From Thiotrichaceae bacterium (GTDB lineage: Bacteria; Pseudomonadota; Gammaproteobacteria; Thiotrichales; Thiotrichaceae), in the NCBI GenBank assembly GCA_027008665.1, contig JALVEA010000043.1, forward strand, positions 1 to 5,290: a stretch of 5,290 bases of DNA. The letters are read 5' to 3'. The number at the start of each line of letters is the position of its first letter. The first letter of the stretch is position 1. Shown here piece after piece: positions 1 to 5,290 of this stretch. The notes under the pieces are model-generated. The model saw only the letters and a list, made by a program, of their open reading frames with translations. It did not search any database and had not been told where the DNA came from. Position numbers and translations under genes: made by a program.

Positions 1-1112
1 GTCCTTTTGCCAATCTTAGTGAAATTTTATTCGCCTATATAAAAGAAAATCCTCAGGATGAAATTTGTTTACTCGCCTCTGGTGATCCCCTTTTTTATGG
101 CATTAGTGACTTTTTACTCCGCCATTTTTCAGCTGATCAGCTTAGCTTTTACAACAATATCTCTTCAATACAAACCGCTTTTTCGCGCATAAAAAAACCG
201 TGGCAACAAGCGAAAGTGATTAGCCTACATGGTCGTCCATTAAGTAATTTAATTCCCCATCTTGCCCATTATCATCTTATCGCACTCTTAACCGATCAAT
301 ATAGCCATCCTCAAGCGGTTGCTAATCTTTTATCTCAATACGGATGTGAAAATGCAACTGTCTTTATCTGTGAAGCACTCGGAACAAAAAAGGAAAAAAT
401 TTCTTTTTTTATTGCTAAAAAATTAGCTAAAAGCTCTCAAACCTTTGATGCTTTGCATATCACTATTATTGAAATACAAAACAACGCTTGTCGTTTACCG
501 AGCTTTGCAGGTTTTGATGATACCTTATTCATCACTGACAGTAAGCAAGCAGGTAAAGGTATGATCAGTAAGCGAGAAATTCGTTTAGCTAGCTTGAGCT
601 TATTAGAACCAAAAGCAAAGGATATTGCATGGGATATTGGAGCAGGTTGCGGTGCAATTGCGGTTGAATGGGCGTATTGGAATCAACAGGGGGTGATCTA
701 TGCAATAGAATATCATCCAACACGTCTACAGTGTTTAAAGCAAAATCAGCAAAAATTTGGGGTTAATAATTTACATATTATTGCCGATAAAGCCCCTGTT
801 GCTTTGTATTCTCTTCCAACACCTAATGCCATCTTTATTGGTGGAAGTGGAAGGAAATTAGCAACTATTCTTGATTATTGTTGGCAAAGATTACCCGATA
901 ATGGTTGTATGGTGATTAATTGTGTCACTGAAAATTGTAAAGTAGCGTTACAAAACTGGTTAAAAATACAAGATATACCCAATCATGCATTGGATTGGAC
1001 AGAAATAGCGGTCAGTAAAGGGACACAATTAGCCGATCAATTATTAATGCGTCCACGTTTACCCGTGCGATTACTGAAAATTTCCAAAGGAGTTATAAGG
1101 AGTTCTGGTTAA
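1..1112 (+). CDS. cobL: Precorrin-6Y C5,15-methyltransferase (CbiE-CbiT fusion), 5' end outside window
   Basis: This enzyme uses S-adenosylmethionine to methylate C5 and C15 of the corrin precursor and removes the C12 acetate carboxyl, a cytoplasmic step of cobalamin synthesis. The frame is open from base 3 with no start codon of its own; 369 residues are visible, and about 50-60 N-terminal residues (including the first glycine-rich CbiE motif) must lie upstream. The CbiE half shows the tetrapyrrole-methylase motif LASGDPLFYGI at visible residues 24-34 and VISLHGRP at 72-79. The CbiT half follows: GMISKREIR, the SAM-binding WDIGAGCG (bases 630-653), AVEW, and FIGGSG (around bases 834-851). 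The GTG at 216 is an internal valine in a conserved motif, not a start. Fused CbiE-CbiT is the CobL arrangement; in other organisms the halves are separate genes. No other cob gene is visible. The last six codons overlap the oppositely oriented lipoprotein gene. Family assignment is secure; whether the host uses the aerobic or anaerobic route cannot be told from this gene. Confidence 0.95.
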   Translation, partial: PFANLSEILFAYIKENPQDEICLLASGDPLFYGISDFLLRHFSADQLSFYNNISSIQTAFSRIKKPWQQAKVISLHGRPLSNLIPHLAHYHLIALLTDQYSHPQAVANLLSQYGCENATVFICEALGTKKEKISFFIAKKLAKSSQTFDALHITIIEIQNNACRLPSFAGFDDTLFITDSKQAGKGMISKREIRLASLSLLEPKAKDIAWDIGAGCGAIAVEWAYWNQQGVIYAIEYHPTRLQCLKQNQQKFGVNNLHIIADKAPVALYSLPTPNAIFIGGSGRKLATILDYCWQRLPDNGCMVINCVTENCKVALQNWLKIQDIPNHALDWTEIAVSKGTQLADQLLMRPRLPVRLLKISKGVIRSSG

Positions 1113-2427
1113 TGGATAGTGGCATTGGTTTTGAACCGTAGCGATAATTAAGTTTTAAAGCAGTCCCTTGACGTTGGTTTTTTTTAAGCAGTATGCCTTT
1201 TACAATTTGCTTGTTAATCTTAGCACGATAAGCGGTGCCAATTAGAATATCTAGGCTTGAAGAACCGCTAAAGCTATTGCTAATCAGTTGATTATTATTA
1301 TCTTCAACCACTATACCAAACATAACATTTTTAAAAGTATTATTAATAACCTGATTGTTTTTTGCATAATCATAATAATATTTACGATTACCAAATAAAC
1401 CGTTTTCTTTATACATTAAAGGGTCACCGCATTTAAAATGTGATAACTCCTTACTTTGCCTTGAGGCTAACCACACTCCATAACGTTCATTAATAAAACG
1501 ATTGTTTTTTATTTTATTGTAGTTACTATATTGAAAACGTGGTAATTGATTCGGCTCTTGATGTTTTTCAAAACAGTTTTTATAAAGGAAAATAGCACCT
1601 TTTCCATTATTTTCAAAGGTATTACCTATAAAGCTATTATAAGCGGAGGAATCAACTGCAATCGCTTCTCGTTCTGCTGTTGGTAATTTAGGTGTTCTAA
1701 TGCGTTTTTTATTTTTATAACTACTATAACCATTTTTATAAAAATAAGAATTCTTAATTAAATTATATTGTGTGCCAGAATCAAGGTAAATAGCTGAATT
1801 TCCTGAGAATTTAATCTTACTCTTGATAAGATGAATATGATGAGCATAGCGTTGCACATATAATCCGTGTTTATGACTATTTTCAATAAGCGTATTGGAA
1901 ATAATAATATTATGCGGTGAATTTGCACGTAATTGAGATTCTATTAAATTCACTTTCTTTTTTTGTCGCAACATTTGATGCTGTTGTTTAGAAATTCGAG
2001 TGCGAATAACAATACCATCGAGATAATTTTTAATATGACAGTTTTTAATTTTTACACCTGATTTCCAGACTGAAAAAGCCCAACTTCTAGGTGCAGAAGA
2101 TTCACTATATGCGACAAATAATGCATTCGGTTGTTGTTGTTTTAAACCATTTAAACTTGCCCCTTGGCAATCAAAAATAATATTTTCTTTTTCAATTGAA
2201 AAACTCACTTGTTGATAGGAGCAAGTAGCATCAAGCCTTGTATTTTTTGTTATTTTAACGGTATGCCCTGATTTCCAATCAGGACATTTTTCTATTTGAG
2301 CGCGCTTTTTTATAATGGCAGATGCTGAATCTGCGGGGCTATTTTTAGACTCTACGCTATTACAAGCACTAATCAAAAACAGTAGTACAGTAAAAAACAT
2401 CCCTATAATAAAACGAGTTTTCATCAT
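1093..2427 (-). CDS. Predicted outer-membrane lipoprotein with right-handed parallel beta-helix
   Basis: The 444-residue product starts with a lipoprotein signal: basic MMKTR, a hydrophobic stretch at about 6-20, and lipobox I19-S-A-C22. The residue after Cys22 is Asn, not Asp, so by the E. coli Lol rule the outer membrane is the likely destination. From about residue 80 to 420 there are roughly nine repeats of the PbH1 type, such as NIIFDCQGASLNG (82-94), GVKIKNCHIKNYLDGIVI (124-141), NIIISNTLIENS (173-184), NSFIGNTFENNG (264-275) and NNQVINNTFKNV (357-368). This Asn-rich pattern is that of parallel beta-helices, seen in NosD-like proteins, pectate lyases and alginate epimerases. Two basic, helix-breaking inserts sit at about 143-170 and 234-252. 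I see no specific catalytic motif, so binding protein, lyase and epimerase all remain open. It starts with two adjacent ATGs; a weak AGAGAA lies 7 nt upstream of the first. Its 3' end overlaps cobL by 20 bp. Confidence 0.85.
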   Translation of the reverse strand: MMKTRFIIGMFFTVLLFLISACNSVESKNSPADSASAIIKKRAQIEKCPDWKSGHTVKITKNTRLDATCSYQQVSFSIEKENIIFDCQGASLNGLKQQQPNALFVAYSESSAPRSWAFSVWKSGVKIKNCHIKNYLDGIVIRTRISKQQHQMLRQKKKVNLIESQLRANSPHNIIISNTLIENSHKHGLYVQRYAHHIHLIKSKIKFSGNSAIYLDSGTQYNLIKNSYFYKNGYSSYKNKKRIRTPKLPTAEREAIAVDSSAYNSFIGNTFENNGKGAIFLYKNCFEKHQEPNQLPRFQYSNYNKIKNNRFINERYGVWLASRQSKELSHFKCGDPLMYKENGLFGNRKYYYDYAKNNQVINNTFKNVMFGIVVEDNNNQLISNSFSGSSSLDILIGTAYRAKINKQIVKGILLKKNQRQGTALKLNYRYGSKPMPLSINQNSL

Positions 2428-2547
2428 TGTTGTGTTCTCTGAAAGTTTCGTGGGAAAGGCTTAGGAAATTCATTACTTGAAACTTCCTTATTTCTTATTT
2501 TTACGAAAATTATGGATGAGCCTCAATCACTATTTTTCTTCATTGGA
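2428..2547 (-). promoter_or_regulatory. Leader and candidate promoter of the beta-helix lipoprotein gene
   Basis: This 120-bp gap lies between the 216-residue gene and the lipoprotein gene. Read on the minus strand, it contains TTGAGG (2521-2526) and TAAAAA (2498-2503) separated by 17 nt, a plausible though weak sigma-70 pair with about four of six matches at each box. Downstream of it lies a short imperfect hairpin, described separately. The ribosome binding site is poor (AGAGAA at 2435-2440). No strong terminator for the upstream gene is visible, so read-through transcription is also possible. Confidence 0.35.
2463..2488 (-). repeat. Imperfect inverted repeat in lipoprotein leader
   Basis: As minus-strand RNA these 26 nt fold with AGGAA pairing to TTCCT, extended by four more pairs of which two are G-U, giving a 9-bp stem and an 8-nt loop. 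There is no following T-tract, so it is not a Rho-independent terminator. It lies between the candidate promoter and the start codon, so it would be in the mRNA leader. It could equally be chance in AT-rich DNA. Confidence 0.35.
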
Positions 2548-3198
2548 TTAAACTATTTTTAAGCTCTCAAGGGACAATAAGGTTTCCTCTCCTTTTTTTC
2601 CTAATTGTACTGAGAGACGTTTAATTGAAATATTGCTATTAATTTTTAAAATAGTACGTTTTTGATGTAAGCGTTTACATAAATGCGCTAAAAATTTATC
2701 ATCTTCAAGTAATTTATCCAAATCAGCTTGCAGAGATTCATCCTTCCAACTGCAAATAAAAATTTTATCAATAATACCTTTAACATCATCTTCTAAATAA
2801 GCAAAAACACGAAAATTTAGTCGACTTTGAATTTTCTTGATACGTTGAATTTTTTCAAATTGCCGCAGAGCCTCTTGTTCTTCTTTGTCTTTTAGATGCT
2901 TGCGCATAAGATCTTTTGCCATTATTTGAGCATCATTAGAAATTCTCCATGCTTTATTTTCGTGATAGTCAATAGGTAAAACGGTAACAATATGCCCTGT
3001 CTTGCAATCTTGCACTGCAACAAAACACATTTTATTCAATGGACTATAAAAGACTTTATGATAACGGTTAGAGCTTCCATCTCCCCCTGTCGTTACGACT
3101 AAATCACTATCAAGAATTTCACACAATGTTTCCGCAGGCATCAATAGACGCTCTTCTATTTTTTCATGTGCATGATAAGTTAAGACAGCTTTCTTCAT
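2548..3198 (-). CDS. Uncharacterised 216-residue cytoplasmic protein, possible DUF4258-like N-terminus
   Basis: I do not recognise this protein by name. There is no signal peptide or membrane segment, so it should be cytoplasmic. The N-terminal part (about 1-95) opens with LTYHAHEKIEERLLMP, followed by a helix, then short strands with HKVFYSP, MCFVAVQD and GHIVTVLPIDYHE. That order (a His-Ala followed by an ER pair, then a strand block ending in an IVTV strand) resembles the DUF4258 and related RelE/BECR-like small folds, but I infer this from pattern only. Residues 95-125 are highly charged and probably helical. The C-terminal part (about 128-216) starts NFRVFAYLEDDVKG and looks mixed alpha/beta; I find no known motif. 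ATG at 3198 is the only standard start before an in-frame TAA at 3226-3228, yet it is preceded by a CT-rich stretch with no Shine-Dalgarno sequence. There is no obvious partner antitoxin or toxin gene beside it. Confidence 0.75.
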   Translation of the reverse strand: MKKAVLTYHAHEKIEERLLMPAETLCEILDSDLVVTTGGDGSSNRYHKVFYSPLNKMCFVAVQDCKTGHIVTVLPIDYHENKAWRISNDAQIMAKDLMRKHLKDKEEQEALRQFEKIQRIKKIQSRLNFRVFAYLEDDVKGIIDKIFICSWKDESLQADLDKLLEDDKFLAHLCKRLHQKRTILKINSNISIKRLSVQLGKKGEETLLSLESLKIV

Positions 3199-3238
3199 AG
3201 AGAGAGGAAAATAATTAGCGTAGATTTAGAAAGGTATT

Positions 3239-3283
3239 GGAAGTATTTGAACTCCTTAGGAATTCCTATTTTTCAAATAATCC
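3239..3283. repeat. Interrupted palindrome with perfect 12-bp core
   Basis: The core TAGGAATTCCTA (3257-3268) is a perfect palindrome. It is flanked by a second pair of arms, TATTTGAA (3244-3251) and TTCAAATA (3272-3279), which are exact reverse complements, and further out by GGA (3239-3241) and TCC (3281-3283). The spacers are 5 nt on the left and 3 nt on the right. No T-tract follows on either strand, so a terminator is unlikely. It may be a protein-binding site, or a hairpin in the leader of the 216-residue gene. Confidence 0.55.
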
Positions 3284-3292
3284 AGAAAGAAT

Positions 3293-3323
3293 CTTTATAA
3301 GCATACTTCTTTTTTTTATAAAG
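3293..3323. repeat. 8-bp inverted repeat around the candidate promoter
   Basis: CTTTATAA (3293-3300) and TTATAAAG (3316-3323) are exact reverse complements separated by 15 nt. On the minus strand they bracket the candidate -10 box and touch the candidate -35 box, which is where an operator would sit. The arms are almost entirely A and T, so chance occurrence in this AT-rich spacer is a real possibility. Confidence 0.4.
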
Positions 3324-3363
3324 TGAAGAAAAATTAAATAAGATTATTTTTTAGTATAAAATA

Positions 3364-3783
3364 TCATCTCCTCCAAGGGGAGTCACAAGAAGGATTAAGA
3401 TTGATATCTTTTAATGCTTGAAAAATGGCTTTATTCGCATCAGGAAAGGAATAATTTTGTATCGTATCCTGATCAATCCAGCGAATAGCTTGTCCTTCCT
3501 TTCCATAGGCTTCACCTTTCCAGTCTTTGACGCTGTAGACATCCAAAAAAACAGAAAGCTCTTTATAATGATGCTGTATTTGCACTAATGCTTTTGCACT
3601 GAGGATCTGAATCCCTAGTTCTTCATCAAGTTCTCGTCTTAAGGCCTGTTGTGCCGATTCGTTTTGCTCTACTTTACCCCCTGGAAATTCCCATTTCCCC
3701 GCTTGATGTTTTCCCTTTGCCCGTTGTGCAATTAGAATTTGATTGTTTTTATTATAAAGAACAGCGACAACAATATGTAACAT
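3364..3783 (-). CDS. mutT: MutT, 8-oxo-dGTP diphosphatase (Nudix hydrolase)
   Basis: The product hydrolyses oxidised 8-oxo-dGTP to the monophosphate and pyrophosphate, which prevents A-to-C transversions. The 139 residues contain a complete Nudix box GX5EX7REUXEEXGU: Gly36, Glu42, Arg50-Glu51, Glu54-Glu55, Gly57, Ile58. It is preceded by WEFPGGK, the typical MutT lead-in. Later GEAYGKEGQ (90-98) and FPDAN (113-117) line up with the E. coli GEPWGKEGQ and FPPAN segments; the Asn here (N117) corresponds to the residue that recognises the oxidised base in E. coli MutT. Length is slightly over the 129 residues of E. coli MutT owing to a short tail ending SPWRR. Unlike the longer pseudomonad homologues it has no fused thiamine-phosphate-synthase-like domain. 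The ATG at 3783 has AAAAGG 6 nt upstream and lies only 17 bp after the deacetylase stop codon, which suggests co-transcription and coupled translation. Confidence 0.93.
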   Translation of the reverse strand: MLHIVVAVLYNKNNQILIAQRAKGKHQAGKWEFPGGKVEQNESAQQALRRELDEELGIQILSAKALVQIQHHYKELSVFLDVYSVKDWKGEAYGKEGQAIRWIDQDTIQNYSFPDANKAIFQALKDINLNPSCDSPWRR

Positions 3784-3789
3784 CTTTTA

Positions 3790-3795
3790 CCTTTT
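3790..3795 (-). promoter_or_regulatory. Ribosome binding site of mutT
   Basis: AAAAGG on the minus strand lies 6 nt before the ATG at 3783. It supports this start and shows that mutT has its own translation signal within the 17-bp gap. Confidence 0.65.
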
Positions 3796-3800
3796 GAATT

Positions 3801-4616
3801 TTAGTTCCTTAATTCTTTTTTAAAATAAGAAAGCGGTACAAAATCAGCAACACAACGCATGACAGGAATCCACTCGGCAAGGTGTTTCGCGGTAAAAAGT
3901 CGCCCTTGGTGTTCATTTTCAAACACCCCATCGTGTAATAATACGGTTCCATTTCGACCTGAACACATTTGCTCCATTACATTATCAAGAATTTTTGTTC
4001 CATGTTGATTTTTTTCATTCCAATCAAAGCCTGACATTTCCCAGCCAATATGAGCAAAACCATTTTGCTTTAATGCTTTCATTACTTGTGGTTGCTTTTT
4101 TTGATTAAACCAGCCATCTCCATAAGGGAGACGAAAGGGGGCAGGGTTAGTGGTAAAAAAAGGTTGTAAAATTTGTTTTGAACGCCTAATAGTTGCTTGC
4201 AAGGCAGCGGGAGATAGTTTGGAATGATGATAATGTTGATGACTATGGGAGCCAATTAAATGCCCTTCACGTTTAATCCGTTTTAATGTTTGGCGACGTT
4301 GTTGGCAAAGTTTTAATGACTTACAACTAGACTGATTTTTTCCTTGTTTACATTGCTGTCGATACGGTTGGCAATCGACTTTATTGGATAAGATAAAAAA
4401 AGTAGCTGGAATATGCTCCCGTTTTAAAGTATCCAAAATTTGCGGAGTGACGCTCCCTACCCCATCATCAAAACTTAAATGAAGCTTAAAACGCTTATCC
4501 TCAGGACAGTTGTATTTAGTGCGGTAATAATGGCAATCCTTTGCAAAGGCTGATGAAATCAAAAACACACTGCTTAATAGGAAGACTGTTATAAGTCTAA
4601 AAAAAAATGAAAACAT
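3801..4616 (-). CDS. Secreted polysaccharide deacetylase (NodB/CE4 family)
   Basis: Members of this family remove acetyl groups from N-acetylated (or O-acetylated) sugars with a divalent metal. The 271-residue product has an export signal: a hydrophobic run at about 3-22 and an A-F-A site predicting cleavage after Ala25. All five CE4 motifs are visible: SFDDG (48-52, catalytic Asp50 and metal-binding Asp51), HSHQH (124-128, metal-binding histidines), RLPYG (162-166), FDW (197-199) and LLHDG (226-230, His228). It should therefore be an active enzyme in the periplasm or outside the cell. Between motifs 1 and 2 lies a basic, cysteine-rich insertion (about 80-117, Cys at 82, 89, 98, 104); with Cys28, 37, 218 and 255 there are eight cysteines after the signal, enough for four disulfides. 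The substrate (peptidoglycan, chitin oligomer, exopolysaccharide) cannot be read from the sequence. It follows argJ by 50 bp and precedes mutT by 17 bp, probably in one operon. Confidence 0.93.
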   Translation of the reverse strand: MFSFFFRLITVFLLSSVFLISSAFAKDCHYYRTKYNCPEDKRFKLHLSFDDGVGSVTPQILDTLKREHIPATFFILSNKVDCQPYRQQCKQGKNQSSCKSLKLCQQRRQTLKRIKREGHLIGSHSHQHYHHSKLSPAALQATIRRSKQILQPFFTTNPAPFRLPYGDGWFNQKKQPQVMKALKQNGFAHIGWEMSGFDWNEKNQHGTKILDNVMEQMCSGRNGTVLLHDGVFENEHQGRLFTAKHLAEWIPVMRCVADFVPLSYFKKELRN

Positions 4617-4623
4617 CTGGAAA

Positions 4624-4628
4624 CCTTT
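4624..4628 (-). promoter_or_regulatory. Ribosome binding site of the polysaccharide deacetylase gene
   Basis: AAAGG on the minus strand is 7 nt before the ATG at 4616. The 50-bp gap after argJ shows no convincing promoter or terminator, which favours read-through from argJ. Confidence 0.55.
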
Positions 4629-4666
4629 GGTTATTTTATGGATTTGAGAGTAGCTGATTTAAGGAA

Positions 4667-5290
4667 TTAACTACGATATTCTGCATTAATCCTAACATAT
4701 TCATGCGATAAATCGGATGTCCAAATACGTGCATGACTATCCCCCGCATTTAATGCCACTCGAATCGTAATCTCTTCTTTATTCATTTCTATTTGGCCTT
4801 GTTCTTCAGAGTAACTTGCTAATGGTTCACCTTCTTCTAATAATTGGGTCTCTCCTAACCAAAGGGAAATTTTATTCACCTCCAACGCTTCCACTTGACT
4901 ACGTCCAATCGCCATAAGCAATCGTCCCCAATTAGGATCACTGGCAAATAATGCAGTTTTAACCAAAGGTGAACGCGCAATGGTATAGGCTATTTCACGC
5001 GCATAGGCTTTATCAGGTGCTGATTCAACCTCTATGGTAACAAATTTTGTTGCCCCTTCTGCATCACGCACAATGGCTTGTGCTAATTGCTGACAAACCG
5101 CATTAATGGCTCGTTGGAATATTTCACGATTATCACTCGTAATTTCAATATCCGCTTGGGCAGATGCGATTAAGATTAAAGAGTCATTGGTTGAAGTATC
5201 GCTATCTATGGTGATTGAATTAAAGGAATCGGTCACCGCTTCATTTAATATTTGTTGCAATAAACCTGCTTCAACTTTGGCATCGCAGCC
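4667..5290 (-). CDS. argJ: Glutamate N-acetyltransferase/amino-acid N-acetyltransferase (ArgJ), C-terminal part
   Basis: ArgJ transfers the acetyl group of N-acetylornithine to glutamate, the recycling step of arginine synthesis; some versions also make N-acetylglutamate from acetyl-CoA. The gene runs off the right edge: 207 C-terminal residues are visible of a usual 390-410. The frame stays open to base 5290, so the TTG at 5258-5260 is an internal leucine, not a start. Visible family motifs are SITIDSDTSTND, SPLVKTALFASDPNWGRLL, and the C-terminus SHEYVRINAEYRS. ArgJ cleaves itself into two chains before a conserved Thr, which becomes the nucleophile; by comparison with the family that Thr should lie just beyond the window edge, so nearly all that is seen here is the beta chain. 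It is the most upstream visible gene of the leftward cluster. In pseudomonads argJ also lies near a mutT-type gene, downstream of secA. Confidence 0.95.
   Translation of the reverse strand, partial: GCDAKVEAGLLQQILNEAVTDSFNSITIDSDTSTNDSLILIASAQADIEITSDNREIFQRAINAVCQQLAQAIVRDAEGATKFVTIEVESAPDKAYAREIAYTIARSPLVKTALFASDPNWGRLLMAIGRSQVEALEVNKISLWLGETQLLEEGEPLASYSEEQGQIEMNKEEITIRVALNAGDSHARIWTSDLSHEYVRINAEYRS

Larger units (their letters stand above)
3199..3363 (-). promoter_or_regulatory. Intergenic region with candidate promoter for the 216-residue gene
   Basis: This 165-bp AT-rich gap separates mutT from the next gene on the same strand. On the minus strand, TTCACT (3322-3327) and TATGCT (3300-3305) stand 16 nt apart and could be the -35 and -10 boxes of a weak sigma-70 promoter. 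An 8-bp inverted repeat overlaps both boxes, and a larger interrupted palindrome lies downstream, in what would be the transcribed leader. An AAGGAG sequence is also present on the minus strand next to the palindrome, but no start codon follows it at a usable distance. The promoter boxes are a guess from short matches. Confidence 0.35.

Noticed and set aside
216..218. GTG as the start of cobL
   Set aside because: The frame is open upstream to base 3 and encodes the conserved LASGDPLFYGI motif before this point; the GTG is the Val of VISLHGRP.
1127..1137. GGTTTTGAACC hairpin just after the cobL stop as a terminator
   Set aside because: The stem has four pairs with a 3-nt loop and no T-tract follows; it also lies inside the lipoprotein coding sequence.
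1093..2427. Naming the beta-helix lipoprotein as NosD or an alginate epimerase
   Set aside because: Only the generic repeat pattern is visible; no nos or alginate genes are nearby and no catalytic motif was recognised.
2548..3198. Toxin-antitoxin module
   Set aside because: The N-terminus resembles toxin-like small folds, but there is no small partner gene on either side and the protein is longer than typical toxins of that class.
3336..3349. AAATAATCTTATTT on the minus strand after mutT as a terminator
   Set aside because: The stem is only A-T pairs with a very short loop; although AATTTTT follows, it would be too unstable to call a Rho-independent terminator.
174..5241. Assigning the organism to Pasteurellaceae from the AAGCGGT heptamer
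   Set aside because: The flanks do not fit the longer uptake consensus, and argJ together with de novo corrin synthesis is not typical of that family to my knowledge.
5258..5260. TTG as the start of argJ
   Set aside because: The frame continues to the window edge with family-like sequence (CDAKVEAGLLQ), and ArgJ is normally about 400 residues, so the true start is outside the window.

Overview
The window looks like chromosomal DNA from a low-GC (by eye, mid-30s percent) Gram-negative bacterium, most likely a gammaproteobacterium. The grounds are a Pseudomonas/Neisseria-like ArgJ C-terminus, a MutT that is close to the E. coli type next to it, a fused CobL, and a lipoprotein with a typical Gram-negative lipobox. 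I cannot assign a genus. Coding density is high: six genes leave only four gaps (17, 50, 120 and 165 bp). I see no tRNA, rRNA, CRISPR array, insertion sequence or phage gene.

Layout. On the left, running rightward, is the 3' part of cobL (cbiE-cbiT fusion), an anaerobic/aerobic corrin-ring methyltransferase of vitamin B12 synthesis; its start lies before the window. It meets, tail to tail with a 20-bp coding overlap, a leftward run of five genes. Read in transcription order from the right edge these are: argJ (its 3' part only, ornithine acetyltransferase), a secreted polysaccharide deacetylase of the NodB/CE4 family, mutT (8-oxo-dGTP clean-up), a 216-residue protein of unknown function, and a lipoprotein built as a right-handed parallel beta-helix.

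How the genes fit together. argJ, the deacetylase and mutT are closely spaced (50 and 17 bp), the second and third have good ribosome binding sites, and they are probably one transcript. The 216-residue gene and the beta-helix lipoprotein each follow a longer gap (165 and 120 bp) that holds a weak sigma-70-like promoter and inverted repeats, so they may be separately controlled. Two of the products, the deacetylase and the beta-helix lipoprotein, are exported and both belong to fold classes that commonly act on polysaccharides; a shared role at the cell envelope is possible but unproven. The remainder is housekeeping metabolism.

Nothing here amounts to a clearly new system. The most worthwhile loose ends are the unidentified 216-residue protein with its repeat-rich upstream region, the cysteine-rich insertion in the deacetylase, and the beta-helix lipoprotein with two strongly basic inserts.
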